Origin: Saprospiraceae bacterium
Lineage (GTDB): Bacteria; Bacteroidota; Bacteroidia; Chitinophagales; Saprospiraceae
Assembly: GCA_016716335.1 (NCBI GenBank)
Contig: JADJWN010000002.1
Span: 124,001-188,000, forward strand
Length of the DNA stretch: 64,000 bases
Direction: 5' to 3'
The number at the start of each line of letters is the position of its first letter. The first letter of the stretch is position 1. The notes under the pieces are model-generated. The model made no database searches. It worked only from the letters and a program-made list of their open reading frames with translations, and was not told where the DNA came from. Position numbers and translations under genes: made by a program. Positions 51,467 to 62,008 of the stretch are shown here, piece after piece.

Positions 51467-53938
51467 TTACCCCTGTACATACACCCTTTTTATCCGGGTG
51501 GATATGCGGCTCAGAATTTCGTAGGGGATGGTTTGGTTGACCTCCGCCAATGTCTCAATAGGTTTATCTTTTCCGAAAATAATGACTTCATCGCCGGGTT
51601 TTACCTCGTGATTTTTGCCCAGATATACCATGAGCAGATCCATACATACATTCCCGATGATGGGATAGTCTGTCTTGCCGATGCGTACTGTATAACGTCT
51701 GTTGCCGGAGTGTCGCAGCATTCCGTCTGCATAGCCGATATTCACTGTGGCAATATCTGCATCTTCCTTCAAAATTTCCTTTCGGTTGTATCCCACGGAT
51801 GCTCCTGCACTGAGGGACTTGATCTGAAGTACACTGGCCTTCAGCGTGTGGACTTTCTCCAGATAGTCCGCATGCTCCCCGGTGACATCTATACCGTACA
51901 GGCCCAATCCAAGCCTTACCATATCATAGTGGTATTGCGGAAACCTCAGAATGCCTGCTGTATTAAGCAAATGGCGAAACGGCACATAATCCAGATGAGT
52001 GAGAATTTTCTGCACCATTTTTTCATACACTTCTGCCTGCCGGTGTGTGTAGTCATCGTCTGCAGGATCTTCGCTGCTGCTCAGATGACTGAAAATGCTC
52101 TTTACAGTCAATTGATTCTGATCTGTAATCAGATTTAAAAGGCCGTCCAGTTCGTTTTCATCAAAACCCAGGCGGTGCATTCCTGTATCTAACTTGAGGT
52201 GAATGCCAAATCCGGTCACCCCGCTTTCAGTGAGCACATCCAGGATTTCCCGGAGCTGATGTACGGCATATACTTCGGGCTCCAGTCTGTATCGGATCAT
52301 ATCCCTGATACTGGCAGATTCGGGATTAAGCACCATGACAGGCAGCTGTATGCCTGCTTTGCGGAGCTCGACTCCTTCATCGGCAAATGCTACCGCCAGA
52401 TAATCCACTTTGCTGAACTCCAGAAACTTGGCAAGTTCGATACTGCCCGACCCGTATCCTGCTGCCTTGATCACAGCAATGATGCCGGTGCCTTGTGACA
52501 GTCTTTCTGAAAAATACCTCAGATTTGCCGCTACAGCCTGCAGATCTGTTTCCAAAACCGCCGAATGTTTTCTGGCAGTCAATGCATTGACAAAATTTTC
52601 GAGTGCAAAGGCACGGGCACCTTTGACGAGTATGATTTTATGTTGAATGGGCAGTTTTTCTGCCTCTTCCAGCAATGCCTCTGTGGTCTCAAAATGCCTG
52701 AATAAAATGTAGGGATCTATAAGGTGCTCGATGTGGCGGATATGGTCACCCACACAAATGATGTCGCTGATTTCATGATTGTGCAGCAGCTGGGCTATCT
52801 TTCTGTTGAGTGCATTATGGTCCAGTCCTGTCTGAAAAAAATCAGTAATCACCAGCATTCTTTCACGGTTGCCTGCCTGCTGAGCCTGAAATTCCAGTGC
52901 GATTTTCAGCGACTCAAGATCGGCATTGTAGCTGTCGTTTATAATGATACTGTCATTGATGCCCGCTTTCATCTCCAGGCGCATGGATAGATATCGCAGA
53001 TTGATAATCCGCTCACTGATCTGATTGATATTGTATCCCAGATACAACATAACAGCGATGCAATGGCAGATATTGGACAGAGAGGCATCGTCTGTGAAGT
53101 GTACCTTCAGCACCTCGTGATGTCCCCGATACTCCAGATTTATGTAGCTGTATTCATTGAATTTTTCTAATCTGTGCAGCCTGTACACTGTGGCGGAGGC
53201 TGAAAAGCCCCAGGATAACCTCGTTTTTTCGGGATACATGTGTCTGATGTGTGCTGATATCATCTCATCATCTTCTGAATAGATGATAGCTTCAGCCTCT
53301 TTGAACAGACCCAGTTTTTCCCTGAGTTTCTGCTCCTTACTTTCAAAGCCCTCCGCATGGGCATCTCCGATATTTGTAATTATGCCCACTGTGGGCTTGA
53401 TCATCGCTTCCAGCAATGCCATTTCTCCTGACTTTGAGGTGCCGGCCTCTATGATAGCAATACGGTGAAAATCCCGTATCTGCCATAAAGACAAAGGTAC
53501 ACCAATCTGTGAATTGTAACTTTTCGGACTTTTTACCACGGATTGGTCGGCGATGAGTTCACTGAGCCATTCCTTTACCGTGGTCTTGCCATTGCTGCCG
53601 GTGATTGCTATCAGGCGTAGCTTATGGAAGCGGCTCCGGTGATATGCTGCAATTTTTTGGAGTGCTTTGACTGAGTCCGGTACTATAAAAACATTCAGAT
53701 GATCCGGATTGTGATCAAAATCCCTTTCTGCCACTATATTTTTTACCCCTATGTTTACAGCATCCTGAATGTAGTCATGTCCGTCATGCAAGGTGCCGGA
53801 TATGGCAAAAAACAAGGACTTTTCCGGAAAATCTATCCGCCTGCTGTCTGTCACCAGATATTCGATATCCGCAAGGGGATCAGCCAGGTATGAATCCTTT
53901 GTCTGCAGTATTTCGCCAATAAGCTGAGCTGTGTACAT
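51467..53938 (-). CDS. Bifunctional MurF / alanine racemase
   Basis: 823 residues, the MurF-Alr fusion typical of Bacteroidota. MurF part (1-450): SLFFAISGTLHDGHDYI, ATP loop ITGSNGKTTVKEWL near 115, NDSYNADLESLKIAL; it ligates D-Ala-D-Ala to UDP-MurNAc-tripeptide. Alr part (about 457-823): PLP lysine in GIIAVIKAAGYGSG, HLKLDTGMHRLGF, catalytic Tyr in GASVGYNRKE, GNVCMDLLMVYLG. Here KADAYGHG is changed to KAAGYGSG but Lys is kept. It supplies and uses D-Ala in one polypeptide; 15 bp after purD. Confidence 0.96.
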   Translation of the reverse strand: MYTAQLIGEILQTKDSYLADPLADIEYLVTDSRRIDFPEKSLFFAISGTLHDGHDYIQDAVNIGVKNIVAERDFDHNPDHLNVFIVPDSVKALQKIAAYHRSRFHKLRLIAITGSNGKTTVKEWLSELIADQSVVKSPKSYNSQIGVPLSLWQIRDFHRIAIIEAGTSKSGEMALLEAMIKPTVGIITNIGDAHAEGFESKEQKLREKLGLFKEAEAIIYSEDDEMISAHIRHMYPEKTRLSWGFSASATVYRLHRLEKFNEYSYINLEYRGHHEVLKVHFTDDASLSNICHCIAVMLYLGYNINQISERIINLRYLSMRLEMKAGINDSIIINDSYNADLESLKIALEFQAQQAGNRERMLVITDFFQTGLDHNALNRKIAQLLHNHEISDIICVGDHIRHIEHLIDPYILFRHFETTEALLEEAEKLPIQHKIILVKGARAFALENFVNALTARKHSAVLETDLQAVAANLRYFSERLSQGTGIIAVIKAAGYGSGSIELAKFLEFSKVDYLAVAFADEGVELRKAGIQLPVMVLNPESASIRDMIRYRLEPEVYAVHQLREILDVLTESGVTGFGIHLKLDTGMHRLGFDENELDGLLNLITDQNQLTVKSIFSHLSSSEDPADDDYTHRQAEVYEKMVQKILTHLDYVPFRHLLNTAGILRFPQYHYDMVRLGLGLYGIDVTGEHADYLEKVHTLKASVLQIKSLSAGASVGYNRKEILKEDADIATVNIGYADGMLRHSGNRRYTVRIGKTDYPIIGNVCMDLLMVYLGKNHEVKPGDEVIIFGKDKPIETLAEVNQTIPYEILSRISTRIKRVYVQG

Positions 53939-53953
53939 GGATGCCGATAATTT

Positions 53954-55219
53954 TTACAGATCAAATCCTATATCCTTACGGAAATACTTTCCTTCAAATT
54001 GTATGGTCTCTGCGGCTGCCACAGATTTGGCCACAGCTTTGCGGAAATCGCGGTCCATAGCTGTCAGGGCCAGCACTCTGCCCCCATTGGTCAGGATATC
54101 TTCACCGGATGCTTTTGTTCCGGCATGAAAAATGGTGACATCCCCTGCATTTGACAGACCGGTAATGGGCTTTCCCTTTTCAAAATCGCCTGGATAGCCA
54201 CCCGATACCATCATCACCGTGCTTGCTGCCATAGGCGAAATTTTCAATGTCCGGCTGCTCAAAGTACCATCAAACAAAGCATTGAATAATTCCACTATAT
54301 CAGTTGATATCCTCGGTATCACCACTTCTGTCTCGGGGTCGCCCAGACGGCAGTTGTACTCTATGACATAAGGCTCACCTTCTACATTGATAAGTCCGAA
54401 AAATACGAAACCTTTATAATCCATCTGTTCGGCACGAATACCATGTATGGTGGGCTCAATGATTTTTTTCTTCACTTTGTCCCACAAGCTGTCATTTACA
54501 AATGGCACAGGGGATATTGCTCCCATACCTCCCGTATTGAGTCCTGTATCCCCTTCACCTACCCGCTTATAGTCTTTGGCTTCAGGAAGCAGGACATACT
54601 CTTTGCCGTCAGTCAGGACAAACACCGAAAATTCGATGCCTTTCAAGAATGTTTCTATGACAACTCTGGAAGATGCCTGACCGAATTTTCCACTGAGCAT
54701 CGCCTGGAGTTCGGACACGGCCTTTGCTTTATTCTCCAGTATCAATACGCCTTTGCCTGCAGCGAGTCCATCGGCTTTGAGTACATAAGGTGGTGTCAGG
54801 GAATCCAGAAAGCGGATTCCTTCCTGCAGATTTTCTGAGGTGACCTCCGTGTAGGCAGCCGTGGGAATCTGATATTTTTCCATAAATTTTTTGGCAAATG
54901 CCTTACTGCCTTCCAGTTGGGCTGCATAGGCATCCGGTCCCACCATTTTGATATGTGCAGTATCGGCTTGTCTGAAAAAATCTACGATACCATCTACAAG
55001 CGGCGCTTCAGGACCTACCACTATCATATCTATATTGTGATCAAGCGCAAACTTTTTGACAGATTCAAAATCCAGTATGTTGAGATCCACATTTTGTCCA
55101 CATTGCCGGGTCCCGGCATTTCCGGGAGCAATGTATAATGTATCGCAAAGCGGACTTTGGTTGATTTTCCAGGCAAGACAATGCTCTCTGCCACCACTGC
55201 CCAATATAAGTATATTCAT
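53954..55219 (-). CDS. purD: Phosphoribosylamine-glycine ligase
   Basis: 421 residues, full length. GARS blocks: MNILILGSGGREHCLAWKIN, GPEAPLVDGIVDFFR, ATP-grasp LKADGLAAGKGVLIL, GEGDTGLNTGGMGAISPVPF, YNCRLGDPETEVVIPRI. It makes glycinamide ribonucleotide in purine synthesis. It precedes murF-alr with a 15-bp gap and is probably co-transcribed. Confidence 0.97.
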   Translation of the reverse strand: MNILILGSGGREHCLAWKINQSPLCDTLYIAPGNAGTRQCGQNVDLNILDFESVKKFALDHNIDMIVVGPEAPLVDGIVDFFRQADTAHIKMVGPDAYAAQLEGSKAFAKKFMEKYQIPTAAYTEVTSENLQEGIRFLDSLTPPYVLKADGLAAGKGVLILENKAKAVSELQAMLSGKFGQASSRVVIETFLKGIEFSVFVLTDGKEYVLLPEAKDYKRVGEGDTGLNTGGMGAISPVPFVNDSLWDKVKKKIIEPTIHGIRAEQMDYKGFVFFGLINVEGEPYVIEYNCRLGDPETEVVIPRISTDIVELFNALFDGTLSSRTLKISPMAASTVMMVSGGYPGDFEKGKPITGLSNAGDVTIFHAGTKASGEDILTNGGRVLALTAMDRDFRKAVAKSVAAAETIQFEGKYFRKDIGFDL

Positions 55220-55314
55220 AATCAGTAAAAAGTAATGTTGAAATACAAAGGTAAGGGGTACAAGGTTTCAGACCAAATCCAGCAGTTAAAGATAACTTAG
55301 CCGAGAGGAAGTCT

Positions 55315-55818
55315 TCAGGAAAACATCCTGCTCCAACCCAGCCTTACAAGGATCAGCATGATCAGGAAAAAAAGCAGGAACTGGTAAAAAGGCATGAAGC
55401 TGATGACCCATATATGGGTTTTTTCCAATATCCACATCAGTGTAATCAGGGCAGTGAGCATAAACATCAGTCCATTGAGTCTGCCAAATCCGGGAACAAA
55501 CTTAAGATCCACATTTTTCCGTACCAGCCAAAGGGTGGCAATCATGCAAATCACCGGCAATATCTGTGTGAATACATTCGTATCCAGAATAGAAGTCCGC
55601 TCAAACAGAAAGAGATATACACTCAGTGTCAAGGCAAAAATACCCGGTATGCAGGCAAGGTATATCAATACGCTGTACAGATACTTCCAGGGACTGAGAT
55701 GCCCCTCACCTTTGCCCAGAATACCCGCAATCAATGCAGTGACAGGTACCATGACGAAAAAAGTAAGCAAACCGGAAGGCTGAGCAGATACGGATTCGAA
55801 AAACTGGCCTAAAGTCAT
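55315..55818 (-). CDS. Integral membrane protein of unknown function
   Basis: 167 residues with about five TM helices (LLTFFVMVPVTALIAGILGK, YLYSVLIYLACIPGIFALTL, TQILPVICMIATLWLVR, FMLTALITLMWILEKTHIWV, FLLFFLIMLILVRLGW). No family recognised. Stands 95 bp downstream of the purD start region, on the same strand. Confidence 0.7.
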   Translation of the reverse strand: MTLGQFFESVSAQPSGLLTFFVMVPVTALIAGILGKGEGHLSPWKYLYSVLIYLACIPGIFALTLSVYLFLFERTSILDTNVFTQILPVICMIATLWLVRKNVDLKFVPGFGRLNGLMFMLTALITLMWILEKTHIWVISFMPFYQFLLFFLIMLILVRLGWSRMFS

Positions 55819-55990
55819 AACATTTCCTCGTTTTCAACACTGTAAAGCTATGTAAATTGACAGGGAAATTTCAAAGTTTTATTCAATAAAATCAAAAATC
55901 ATTCTCATGAGAAAAGTTTCCCAAAACTGCTTATAAAAAATACAAACTTTTGCTCCCTGAATTGTCCCTTGTGCTGCAGCTTGTTGTTTT

Positions 55991-56788
55991 TTACCGGAGG
56001 AGCGATTTCATCTTTTTGGCAATCAGGTCCACCGCATATTTGGGTGCAAGCCGGTATAATTTATCCATCATGGATGCATCGCTTCCTACCAGTATTTTCA
56101 ATTGATTCTGTTCAATTCCCCGCACTATAATTTCTGCTGCTTTGGATGCATCCAATGCCTTGAATCGGGATGCATCTGCATTTTTGGGTCTTTCCAGTCC
56201 CGAATTTTCGGTAATTTTGGTATCAATGGCTCCGGGCAGAATGGAAACCACCTGAACCGGAGTATCTTTTAATTCGGCATACAAGCCTTCCGTAAGCAGT
56301 TTTACCGCAGCTTTGGAAGCACCGTAGATGGTCTGACCCGGTACAGGAAGAAAGCCTCCCATACTGGAGACATTGGCAATCAGGCTTTCAGGCCTCTCCA
56401 GCAATTGAGGTAAAAATACCCTGATTAAATGGAGTGTACTGAAAAAATTGATATCAAAAACTCTGTGAATTTCAGCATCTGTCAGTTCCTGCACCTTAAC
56501 AAATCGTTGTATTATGCCCGCATTGTTGATAAGCCCATCCACTTTGCCAAAGTGCTCCTGAACCGCAAGCGGCAATGCTGTCGTTTTTTCTTTATCCGTG
56601 ATGTCCAGAGTAAAACTCCGGAATTTTTCCTGATTTGCCTCTGCCAATTCCCGGGTTTTGCTGAGGCTGTCCGGATTTATATCAATACCTGCCACATATC
56701 CGCCCCTGGCGAGTACTTCCAGACTTAATGCCCGGCCAATCCCGCTGCCCGCTCCTGTGATAACTATGACTTTTTCTTTGAGTTTCAT
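55991..56788 (-). CDS. Short-chain dehydrogenase/reductase
   Basis: 265 residues from MKLKEKVIVITGAGSGIGRA (56788; an upstream ATG at 56839 would bury this N-terminus). Classical SDR: TGxxxGIG cofactor motif, INNAGI, SSMGGF serine and YGASK catalytic pair (Tyr near 155, Lys near 159), C-terminal amphipathic helix. Substrate is not predictable. Confidence 0.92.
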   Translation of the reverse strand: MKLKEKVIVITGAGSGIGRALSLEVLARGGYVAGIDINPDSLSKTRELAEANQEKFRSFTLDITDKEKTTALPLAVQEHFGKVDGLINNAGIIQRFVKVQELTDAEIHRVFDINFFSTLHLIRVFLPQLLERPESLIANVSSMGGFLPVPGQTIYGASKAAVKLLTEGLYAELKDTPVQVVSILPGAIDTKITENSGLERPKNADASRFKALDASKAAEIIVRGIEQNQLKILVGSDASMMDKLYRLAPKYAVDLIAKKMKSLLR

Positions 56789-57055
56789 ATTAAAAATCGT
56801 AACCTGATTAAAAAAAACAATATTGAACCAATTACTCAAATCAAAAATATAACCATGCTTCGGATTTATGCAATGATGCAGGTCATAGGTTCAAATAACT
56901 TCCGTCCGGAACTATTGCTGAATTTTTGTAAATGGGAAATACAGGTAAAAAACCTGAAATTATAGATTTTTGAGAGAATCCTGTTTCAAAAACTCAAATC
57001 GAAATCGAAAATTTATTTGTAACTTGAATTCAGGATTGAAATTAATCCTGTACAA

Positions 57056-59476
57056 TCAAAAATCCTTCTCCCCGTAATCGGTCTTTATAGTCTTTTGATT
57101 TTTACCCGCATCGTTGAATTTGTAACTCAGATTCAGGATCAGAATTCTGTCGTATTTACTGTATTCTGTGGAAGAAATAAAAACAGGATTGGAGGTGTAT
57201 ATGGTCTGCACATTGGTGTTGAAAATATTCTGCCATATCAGATCGAGTGTCAGAGATTTATTGACCGGATATTTCAGGGCAATATTGGAGAGCAGCAATC
57301 GGGTATCAAAGCCCTGGGCAGTCACCGTCCGCGAAAGATAATTGACATTCCACTCTGTTTTTAATTTATTCAATAATTTCCAGGATATATTGGTGTTGAT
57401 GTTGTAGTTGATACTGCTTCTGTCACTTACAGTGGTATTCTGCAGATTGTACAGTTGAAAATTATATACATTTCCCGAAAGGTAAATCCTTAAAACCGGA
57501 TGCAGCATCCAGTCGGCGGTACATTCCATTCCTGTGGCGTGGCTGTTGCCTGCATTGGTACTGATGGTGAATAAAGTGATCCGGTTGTAACTGTCATTGA
57601 CTCTGAAAATCAGATTTTGAGTTCTGTTGTGATACAAGGTAGTGGACAAGGATATTTTGTCCATCACTTTTACGAATCCCAGCTCCATATTGTGGCTGAT
57701 TTCGGGTTTCAGATCCGGATCTCCTATCCATATTGCTTCGGAGTGCCGGTGATTTTTAAAGGGTGCCAGTGCCTTGGTAGTAGGCCTGTCTATTCGCTTG
57801 CTGTAGCCTAATCTGAGACTGCGTCCGTGACTCAATTTCCGGTAAAGCTGCAGCGATGGAAAAATATCCCACTGATCCAGGGTAAAAGGTCTGTCGCCCA
57901 GCAGATGCGTCAGTGTACGATAGGTATGCTCGGCTCTCAATCCTGCCCTGAAGTCTGTTTTTCCGATTTTACCGTTGACCTGAGTGTAGGCGGCGGATAC
58001 ATTCTGACGAAGATCGAGCCGGTCATTAAACTCCGGATCCCTTTCCCAAAGGCCTGAAGAGAGATTCTGTCGCTCAAAGCTGAATTCCCCTTTGTGGTGG
58101 ACAGTTCTCCATTGCAATCCTGTTTCCATGTTCATATTACCGAAAATCTGAAATGCATAATCAGCCTGTACCCGCCAGGCATCCAGCGGACTGACTTCAT
58201 CCGATCTTTCGAGAAGGGTCAAGGTTCCGGTATTATTGTCTTCATCTTTGTTACTTAATGGCCCGCCCAGAACAGAATGTTCATAGATGGCTGACAGAGA
58301 TAGTTTGCTTTTATTGCTGAAAGTCTTCGAATAGTCGGTGGTTGCCGTAAAAAATTTGCCGGTACGGATGAAAAGATTGGAGTTGAGAAAACTTCTTTCG
58401 GGTGAAATCCCCGAAAAATCTGCATTCAGATCCAAAGGCTCCAGTACTGAAAAATACTGGTGGTAATCCAGTATGGCTGTCCTGTCGTTTTGCTTGTAGC
58501 CATAATAAATGCCGGTGCTGAGAGAAGATGATTTATCAGGGTGATAGCTCAGGCCCGCTCTTACGCCATATACCTGCTCCCGGGTCGGTCTGATACCTCC
58601 GGATGGCGAATAGGTCAGCGTATCCTGATGAATGGTGCGGATGAACCCTTTTCTGTAACCACCGATGTTGTATATCCGGTAATTGCCCGAGATAAAAGCA
58701 TTGAATTTTCCAGCAGCTTTGTGAAGGAGCAGATCTGCATTATAACGGTCAGGCCGGATACTGCTGAGGCCGCTGTTGAGTACTATACCCCAGCCCCTGT
58801 CGATATCTGTACGGGTGACAATATTGATGATACCCGCTTTGCCTTCTGCATCCATACTGGCTGAGGGAGCACTGATGATTTCGATACTTTCGATACTGTT
58901 TGCAGGCAGCAGAGCCAGAATATCTGCGGCTGACTGATTGGTAAACTTACCGTTGACCGTGACCAGAAATTCGGCATTGCCCCGCATAAGTATCTTACCT
59001 TCAGTATTTACCGTGACTGATGGAAGTCTTTGCAGTACATCCAGCCCTGTGCCGGAAGTGGTGTTGCCCAGCTGTCTTGCATTGAAACTTTGTTTGTCCA
59101 TGCCGGAATTGACGGCATTTTTTTCGGCAGTCACGGTGACCTCTGTCAGTTTATTTACAATAGGATTGAGATAAAAAATCACATCATCCTTCTGCCTGAG
59201 CTTATCGGGATAAAGGGTGGTGTCAAGCTGCTCATATCCGATGTATTGTACCCTGATCCGGACGGAAATCACCGATGAAACAGCAAGTGAAAACCTGCCT
59301 TGCTCATCCGTAGTCACTCCGGCAATAATCTCAGTCTCTGCACCTGTCTGCGCCACAGTGGCATAGATCAGCGGAGTACCATCCGTAGCATCCTTGACCA
59401 TACCACGAATCATAACATCCTGGCTCTGAACCGTAAAACTGTAGTGAACAAACAGTAAAAATAATATTACCCGCAT
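57056..59476 (-). CDS. TonB-dependent-receptor-like outer-membrane protein (OMP beta-barrel family)
   Basis: 806 residues: signal peptide (MRVILFLLFVHYSFTVQS), a CarboxypepD_reg-like domain (about 20-105: VMIRGMVKDATDGTPLIYAT VAQTG), a plug (about 110-220: TSGTGLDVLQRLPSVTVNTE, IIISAPSASMDAEGKAGIIN-like block) and a barrel resembling the 'outer membrane beta-barrel' family, ending ILILNLSYKFN before an unusual charged tail (DAGKNQKTIKTDYGEKDF). Takes up an unknown ligand. No SusD partner is adjacent. Confidence 0.9.
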   Translation of the reverse strand: MRVILFLLFVHYSFTVQSQDVMIRGMVKDATDGTPLIYATVAQTGAETEIIAGVTTDEQGRFSLAVSSVISVRIRVQYIGYEQLDTTLYPDKLRQKDDVIFYLNPIVNKLTEVTVTAEKNAVNSGMDKQSFNARQLGNTTSGTGLDVLQRLPSVTVNTEGKILMRGNAEFLVTVNGKFTNQSAADILALLPANSIESIEIISAPSASMDAEGKAGIINIVTRTDIDRGWGIVLNSGLSSIRPDRYNADLLLHKAAGKFNAFISGNYRIYNIGGYRKGFIRTIHQDTLTYSPSGGIRPTREQVYGVRAGLSYHPDKSSSLSTGIYYGYKQNDRTAILDYHQYFSVLEPLDLNADFSGISPERSFLNSNLFIRTGKFFTATTDYSKTFSNKSKLSLSAIYEHSVLGGPLSNKDEDNNTGTLTLLERSDEVSPLDAWRVQADYAFQIFGNMNMETGLQWRTVHHKGEFSFERQNLSSGLWERDPEFNDRLDLRQNVSAAYTQVNGKIGKTDFRAGLRAEHTYRTLTHLLGDRPFTLDQWDIFPSLQLYRKLSHGRSLRLGYSKRIDRPTTKALAPFKNHRHSEAIWIGDPDLKPEISHNMELGFVKVMDKISLSTTLYHNRTQNLIFRVNDSYNRITLFTISTNAGNSHATGMECTADWMLHPVLRIYLSGNVYNFQLYNLQNTTVSDRSSINYNINTNISWKLLNKLKTEWNVNYLSRTVTAQGFDTRLLLSNIALKYPVNKSLTLDLIWQNIFNTNVQTIYTSNPVFISSTEYSKYDRILILNLSYKFNDAGKNQKTIKTDYGEKDF

Positions 59477-59679
59477 CCCGATATACTGTTACTTCTTCCG
59501 TACACGAAAGATCTGTGGATGACAAACATAACATAAAATACCAAAAATAAAGTCATTTTTGCCGGAATAAAGTTGAATTTGTCCTGAAAATCACAGGAGG
59601 TATTGGATCAATGAACCTGTATAACTCGTAAAATATCAGTTTGTACAGGTTGATATACAACCAGAATTTCAGATAAGCG

Positions 59680-60159
59680 TCACTTTACTATAGTAAAAGC
59701 TCTCTGCATGCGGGGCCGTGCCTGTTCAGGAAATACGGCTATATCATTGTACCATACATGACTGCATGATATACTGTTTTCAGAACGTATAAAACTGCAC
59801 CTGATGGTATCTGCATCCGTTTGGTTCCAATGCAGAATGGTCATTGGAAATGCCTCATTCTCGCTTTCGTTAGGATAAAGTACAAGATACTTCATTCCCT
59901 GCTCGTCAATGACACACACTTTTTTCGGACAATCCAGATGGCCTTCAGATATTCTTTTAGTCTTTCCATCCAGGATATAAGACAGGTATATGGCATCCGT
60001 ATCAAAATATCCCGGAGTGTTTTTGTCCAATAGATTTTGACCTGATTTGTTTTCTACAAAAATCTGGATGCCGGTATCATAATTAAAACAACAATCTTGT
60101 CTTGAGCAACCCGAAAGCAGCAGGTGAAATGAAACGGTGATTGAAAAAAGATATCGCAT
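59680..60159 (-). CDS. Lipoprotein of unknown function
   Basis: 159 residues with a lipoprotein signal MRYLFSITVSFHLLLSGC; Cys18 is the lipid site, followed by RQDCC. Mature part has TGIQIFVENKSGQNLLDKNT and a Cys pair (LDCPKKVCVIDEQG). No family recognised. 22 bp downstream of the phosphatase-like gene's stop region on the same strand. Confidence 0.65.
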   Translation of the reverse strand: MRYLFSITVSFHLLLSGCSRQDCCFNYDTGIQIFVENKSGQNLLDKNTPGYFDTDAIYLSYILDGKTKRISEGHLDCPKKVCVIDEQGMKYLVLYPNESENEAFPMTILHWNQTDADTIRCSFIRSENSISCSHVWYNDIAVFPEQARPRMQRAFTIVK

Positions 60160-60181
60160 AGCAGACTTAGCATTAAAGACA

Positions 60182-60832
60182 TTAATGTGCCAGATGATAT
60201 TGCAGCATTTTCATTACATACAGCATTTCTCTGCCGATTTCTCTTACCTTATCATCATAGGCTTTACTTTCGTATTCTGTACCATCAGCATTTTTGGGGT
60301 CTTCGTAGGGTAGCGATATCCTTGCATCCGCACCAAACACGACAGGACAGCCTTCATCAGCCTGCGAGCACACCATGACAGCAATGTATCCGGACTGTGG
60401 GTTGTAGCTTTCGCTGTATTTTTTGGAGTACATCACGTAATAATTGTGGTCTTCAGGCCCCGACTGTATGATATATTTAGGATTGCTGCCCGATGTAAGT
60501 TTTTTGACATGAAAACCCGCTCTCTCCACTGCCGCCACCATCCTGTGATTGAATGCGGTACTTTCTGTCCCCCCTGAATAGGTAAAGACATGCTCAATTC
60601 CATACCAGGCTGCCGCCGTCCTGAACCATAATTCCGAAAGCTGACTTCTGCGGGAGTTGTGCGTACAGATAAAATTTAAAGATACATTGCCATCCTTCTC
60701 CAGTTTTTCGAGTACTACCTCAGCCAATTCGTCCAGCTGTTCCTTGCGGCTATCCGAAATGAGATGGGCTTCATTCTGTAAGGCGGAGATGGTTTTTTCC
60801 AATTGGGGATAAAATGTATGATCTGTGACCAT
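60182..60832 (-). CDS. Low-molecular-weight protein-tyrosine-phosphatase/arsenate-reductase-like protein
   Basis: 216 residues from MVTDHTFYPQLEKTISALQN (60832; the longer frame to 60961 adds a hydrophobic stretch of non-family sequence). The P-loop is near 59-66, FICTHNSRRSQLSELW (C-x5-R as CTHNSRR), at some distance from the N-terminus, so there is an N-terminal extension. DEGCPVVFGADARISLPYED holds the late acidic loop. Bacteroidota homologues are annotated as protein-tyrosine-phosphatase; no ars genes are near. Confidence 0.82.
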   Translation of the reverse strand: MVTDHTFYPQLEKTISALQNEAHLISDSRKEQLDELAEVVLEKLEKDGNVSLNFICTHNSRRSQLSELWFRTAAAWYGIEHVFTYSGGTESTAFNHRMVAAVERAGFHVKKLTSGSNPKYIIQSGPEDHNYYVMYSKKYSESYNPQSGYIAVMVCSQADEGCPVVFGADARISLPYEDPKNADGTEYESKAYDDKVREIGREMLYVMKMLQYHLAH

Positions 60833-61047
60833 CTTAAGGTTTGAAGTGATGAGTGCAATAATTATAAAAAATTCAGTCATTACGATCGAAATTTCACTAA
60901 ACTTACAAAAGTAAAATATACTACTGACAATGAATATTAAGAAATTGTAAAATTGACACATTCCATCTCACTCCGGAGATGCTCAGATTTGAATATAAGT
61001 CTTTTAACTTTTAATATTGATCCATTTATTAAGCCAACAATCAAAGC

Positions 61048-61884
61048 TCAGGTACGGGAAGCGGAAAAAAATCCTTCATGTGTGCTGGTGCTGTTATCGC
61101 TGTAGGTCAAAGTCAACTTATAAGCTCCTTTGATGAAGTTTTTTGTCAGGTCCTTTTCCTGGATGCTAACAGTGCCGGACAGTTTAAATGGGAATGTGAT
61201 ATAGTAAGCTCCATACAATACACCAGGCAAAGATGTCACATCATGCACACCCGTAGCAATATTGGCAGGCAAGGATACCCTTACAGTTTTATAATTATCG
61301 TCTGAAAAATCCATAGTGTATCCGTCATAGCTTTTTAAAGTACCCATAAAAACGTCATTGTCACTGATCTCTATCAGGCTGTGTCTGATTTTGGGATTCA
61401 GGGTATAAAATGCATCCCTTATACTGCCTTTCACCCGCTCTCTGCCTCCGGTGGACTGATTGATCACACTGAAATCAAAGTCCAATGATATTTTCTGAGA
61501 TGTCTTATCTACAGACCGTACAGTAAGCATTTGACCTGTATTTACAGTATCCGGTTTATAAATGTTGGAGCTGTAAAAAGGAGTATCAAATCGCAGTAAT
61601 TGTGATTGCAGAAAACCCACAGATTCATGTAAGCTGCGATTTATTTTGTAATCACCCTCCACTGTGCCATTCACTTTTAAATACAGTACATTGGACACCC
61701 CGTATTCATTAACAGAGGTCACCCTGACAAACATAAAACCATCATATATATTCACAATGACCTGCTCAGAAGTCCATTTTCGGTCCTCAATCCTGTAGGA
61801 TGCTGTTACAACATTACTATCTTTGTCGCACCCCGAAATCAAGCAGGACAGCCCAAACAAAAAATACAGCAGGTAACGATTCAT
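61048..61884 (-). CDS. Lipoprotein of unknown function
   Basis: 278 residues from MNRYLLYFLFGLSCLISGCD (61884; lipobox LISGC), preferred to the ATG at 61944. The mature protein is strand-rich (KWTSEQVIVNIYDGFMFVRV, YKINRSLHESVGFLQSQLLR) with a C-terminal YKLTLTYSDNSTSTHEGFFS. Repeats of immunoglobulin-like or DUF4925-like beta pattern are possible, but no family is recognised. Confidence 0.65.
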   Translation of the reverse strand: MNRYLLYFLFGLSCLISGCDKDSNVVTASYRIEDRKWTSEQVIVNIYDGFMFVRVTSVNEYGVSNVLYLKVNGTVEGDYKINRSLHESVGFLQSQLLRFDTPFYSSNIYKPDTVNTGQMLTVRSVDKTSQKISLDFDFSVINQSTGGRERVKGSIRDAFYTLNPKIRHSLIEISDNDVFMGTLKSYDGYTMDFSDDNYKTVRVSLPANIATGVHDVTSLPGVLYGAYYITFPFKLSGTVSIQEKDLTKNFIKGAYKLTLTYSDNSTSTHEGFFSASRT

Positions 61885-62008
61885 AACTTTAAAAACTGAA
61901 ATGATGTAAAAATATTGCTTTTCATGCAAAAACTTCCAAAACACGAAACTTGATAGTAAAAACTATTCTGAAAATATTTTTTACACTTGTGAAATAAACA
62001 AAAGAAAG

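Noticed and set aside
57016..57033. 18-base match TTTGTAACTTGAATTCAG shared with 29732-29749
   Set aside because: Too short and A/T-rich to support a mobile remnant; possibly a shared promoter-like motif.
60182..60832. Calling the phosphatase-like gene arsC
   Set aside because: The P-loop fits the low-molecular-weight phosphatase/arsenate reductase superfamily, but no arsR, arsB or acr3 is adjacent and the reductase cysteines cannot be assigned.
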